Below are positions 62,101 to 64,000 of a DNA stretch of 64,000 nucleotides, piece after piece. Both the position numbers and the translations under genes were made by a program. Each line of letters begins with the position of its first letter. Positions within the stretch are counted from its first letter, which is position 1. Where the stretch lies: positions 12,348,710 through 12,412,709 of the forward strand of contig NC_052672.1 of NCBI RefSeq assembly GCF_016802725.1, read 5' to 3'. This DNA is from Solenopsis invicta (lineage: Eukaryota; Arthropoda; Insecta; Hymenoptera; Formicidae). Under the pieces are notes generated by a model that saw only the letters and a list, made by a program, of their open reading frames with translations, was not told the DNA's origin and ran no database searches.

Positions 62101-62690
62101 GCTAACGAGTACTCTCGTAACATCTGTGCCTTAGACAGGTGCGAGCGATAAGGAGTGAATTTCATCTTCGTGCCGTGGCAATTGAAGACCACCCTGAAAT
62201 AACGCGCTGGAACCAACAACAAGCGGTTGATGACGGTCATCGCGCTCGTGATTATGCACTATTGTGTAAACGACGCACGCGCCAGTAGTAGCCTCAAATC
62301 CCCGGTCTTCCTGTTCCAATATCGATCAAACGATGCAACCAATTTACTTTGCGTCTCGCGTAAATTTAACGCAATATTGACGAAAAAACCGTTCTAATAC
62401 GTAACTTAATATGTAGCTTCTCAATATAGTAAAAATGTGCAAACAATGCAAATAAATTAAACTCGAGCAATTTAACATTAATCATAAAACATCATGGCAC
62501 AATTGTCCAATATAAAACTTCTCTCTGAAAATTATCAGGATAAATCCTATTGGGCGAAAAATTCGTACGGCATCGCGTATTCTATTCTCGCTCAATTATG
62601 ACAGCAGAAAGATCGGTTGAACTGGTAATAACACCTGCTCTTCTTTTCTGTTCCGGCCGAGGTATAATGATGACCGGCGTAATCTCTTTT

Positions 62691-62713
62691 TCTCTCTCTC
62701 TCTCTCTCTCTCT
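62691..62713 (+). repeat. (TC)n microsatellite
   Basis: Eleven to twelve TC units. Confidence 0.95.
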
Positions 62714-62885
62714 TTCCTTTCGCGAATATACGCGCGCGCGCGGAAAGGACTTCTAGAAAACATATGTTGCACACATCGTGCCAGGTCCCTCGTGGCCGAG
62801 TGAAATTATTATGAGAGCCGGTTACGTATGTAAGAGCCGTGGCGAGATGGTGTTCGCTCGCTTGTCGCCGCCCCGAGCAACTAAC

Positions 62886-62970
62886 CTTCCTGTTGTTGCA
62901 TGACCCGTGCCTTCTTCAGCATCTCCTCCTCGTTCGCCTCCTCTCTGCCGTTTCTCCTTTTTATACTCTC
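62886..62970 (-). CDS. putative coding exon (boundaries uncertain), unidentified
   Basis: Reading the minus strand, the frame is open after a TGA at 62971-62973 and runs to an AG|GTTAGT donor at 62885/62886. The 3' part reads NEEEMLKKARVMQQQE, a charged, helix-like stretch with natural codon use. No good pyrimidine tract precedes it, so it may be a first exon starting at the ATG at 62920-62922 (MLKKARVMQQQE). A TATAAAAAG string lies roughly 35 nt upstream of that ATG, too close for a normal TATA-initiator-ATG arrangement. A competing frame is open across the same bases. Unidentified. Confidence 0.25.
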
Positions 62971-62974
62971 TCAT

Positions 62975-64000
62975 CCGCCGAAGACACATATCGGGCTCTC
63001 TAACCACTTGTTACGAAATTCTTATTCGCACAAAATACAATACTTATTCGCGCATGTATACCAACTACACGCACCGCGGGCGAATTCAACAAATTTTTTA
63101 AAAATATTCAATATTACTTCAGATGTCTCGTAATTCTCCTAGCGATCGTCGCTTCCTTTATTCCATTAATTTTTCAACTAATTTCGTATTAAAATTTCTT
63201 TGTCAAAAACGTCAGCTTTGTTTTATAAATCTGCACAGAGGTAGAAAAGATTTTTTTCTTACAAGATAAATTTGAAACGTGATACAGGATCGCGTGTAAA
63301 GAAATCCCTTTTTTCCTCGGCACATGAAAAGAATCAACTGCGCTGCGTGGAAAATTACGAGAGGGGTACGCCGCTGAACGCGAATGACCTCGTAATCAAG
63401 AAGGGTTGGCATCATTATTCGGGAACGTTTCATTGAGAGGCAGGTCTCTGTCCGGCCGACGTGCTCGTTCCTCTCGAACCCGGTTATTCGCTCCTCGATG
63501 TCATCGGTGCCTTGGGCAACCATATCCTTCGCGCACACAGCTGACCTCGGTGGACCTCTAAGAAGCCCAACCCAGTCTACCAACCCACCGACCCACCAAG
63601 CCCACTATTAGTAACCTACTCCGTTACCGCCGACGATCAAGACGATTTCGATTCGCCGCTCGTCCGTCCTTCCTCGCGAGCGGCAACGATGCATTAAAGT
63701 AATGATACGTCGCGTCGTAAAAGAAGAACACGTAAAAATACTTATTTCACGTTATTCCCGTACGAAACACCGGTCGTCGTGACTACCTGTTTTTTTTAAA
63801 CGCGCTCTAGCGATTATCATGATTTGCGCGTGGACACAGTGTGAATAGCGTAACGAAATTTTTAGCGCGCCCCCGAGATCGGTAAGATAGATTATAATAA
63901 AGTTTCATAGGTCAGCTGACCATATCAGATTCGTAAATCGGTCAATCGCGTACCGTTCTACCGACAAATCTCCAAGTGGATCTCGTGAACGAATCGTCAG
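62975..64000. other. no supported gene
   Basis: A 123-codon minus-strand frame (63212-63583) is coding-like at its start but has no splice or homology support. A short CCACC-rich repeat lies at about 63565-63603. Confidence 0.45.

Larger units (their letters stand above)
58400..62880. other. no supported gene
   Basis: The strong acceptor-like CTTTCTTCAG at about 59940 is followed quickly by stops in all frames. 58980-60300 is AT-rich with the TA array. Confidence 0.45.

Noticed and set aside
1..64000. CRISPR arrays, rRNA, bacterial operons, phage genes and telomeric TTAGG arrays
   Set aside because: None seen; the repeats present are tandem, dispersed or inverted without regular spacers.

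Overview
The window looks like ordinary nuclear, largely non-coding DNA from an insect, most likely a hymenopteran and plausibly an ant. The grounds are: no long open frame with a recognisable domain on either strand; many CpG dinucleotides (not depleted, as is usual in Hymenoptera); dense simple repeats dominated by (GA)n/(CT)n; several short TA-flanked inverted-repeat elements; and at least one good spliceosomal exon candidate. The organism call is inference. There is no sign of bacterial or phage gene organisation, no rRNA, no convincing tRNA and no CRISPR array.

Gene content is sparse, and the window could lie inside very large introns or between genes. The best exon-like object is a 54-nt microexon on the minus strand (10913-10966), with a pyrimidine-rich acceptor, a GTGAGT donor and two fully open frames. 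Weaker exon candidates are at 4310-4386 (-), 22635-22696 (+), 40637-40917 (+), 44537-44680 (+), 51084-51354 (-), 56543-56740 (+), 58303-58395 (-) and 62886-62970 (-). I recognise none of the proteins, and most of the weak candidates may be chance, because CpG-rich, stop-poor DNA yields many coding-like frames. All gene symbols are therefore left empty.

The better supported content is repetitive. There are three TA-associated, Tc1/mariner-type MITEs (9204-9450, 43074-43373, 45278-45464). Two copies of one unnamed inverted-repeat element lie at 19188-19410 and 26119-26313. A 200-bp foldback lies at 11921-12120, a 193-bp tandem duplication at 16622-17007, and a possible Penelope-like element end near 31755-31788 on the minus strand. 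Weaker foldbacks lie at 1028-1435, 22291-22492 and 41988-42300.

Three pairs of diverged sequences sit 515, 529 and 577 bp apart (6.4/6.9 kb, 19.8/20.3 kb, 37.3/37.9 kb). They are not simple repeats or obvious transposons, and together they are the pattern most worth following up. The rest is GC-rich islands alternating with AT-rich stretches, microsatellites and long polypurine/polypyrimidine tracts. No genes could be seen to work together, and I found no convincing undescribed biological system here.
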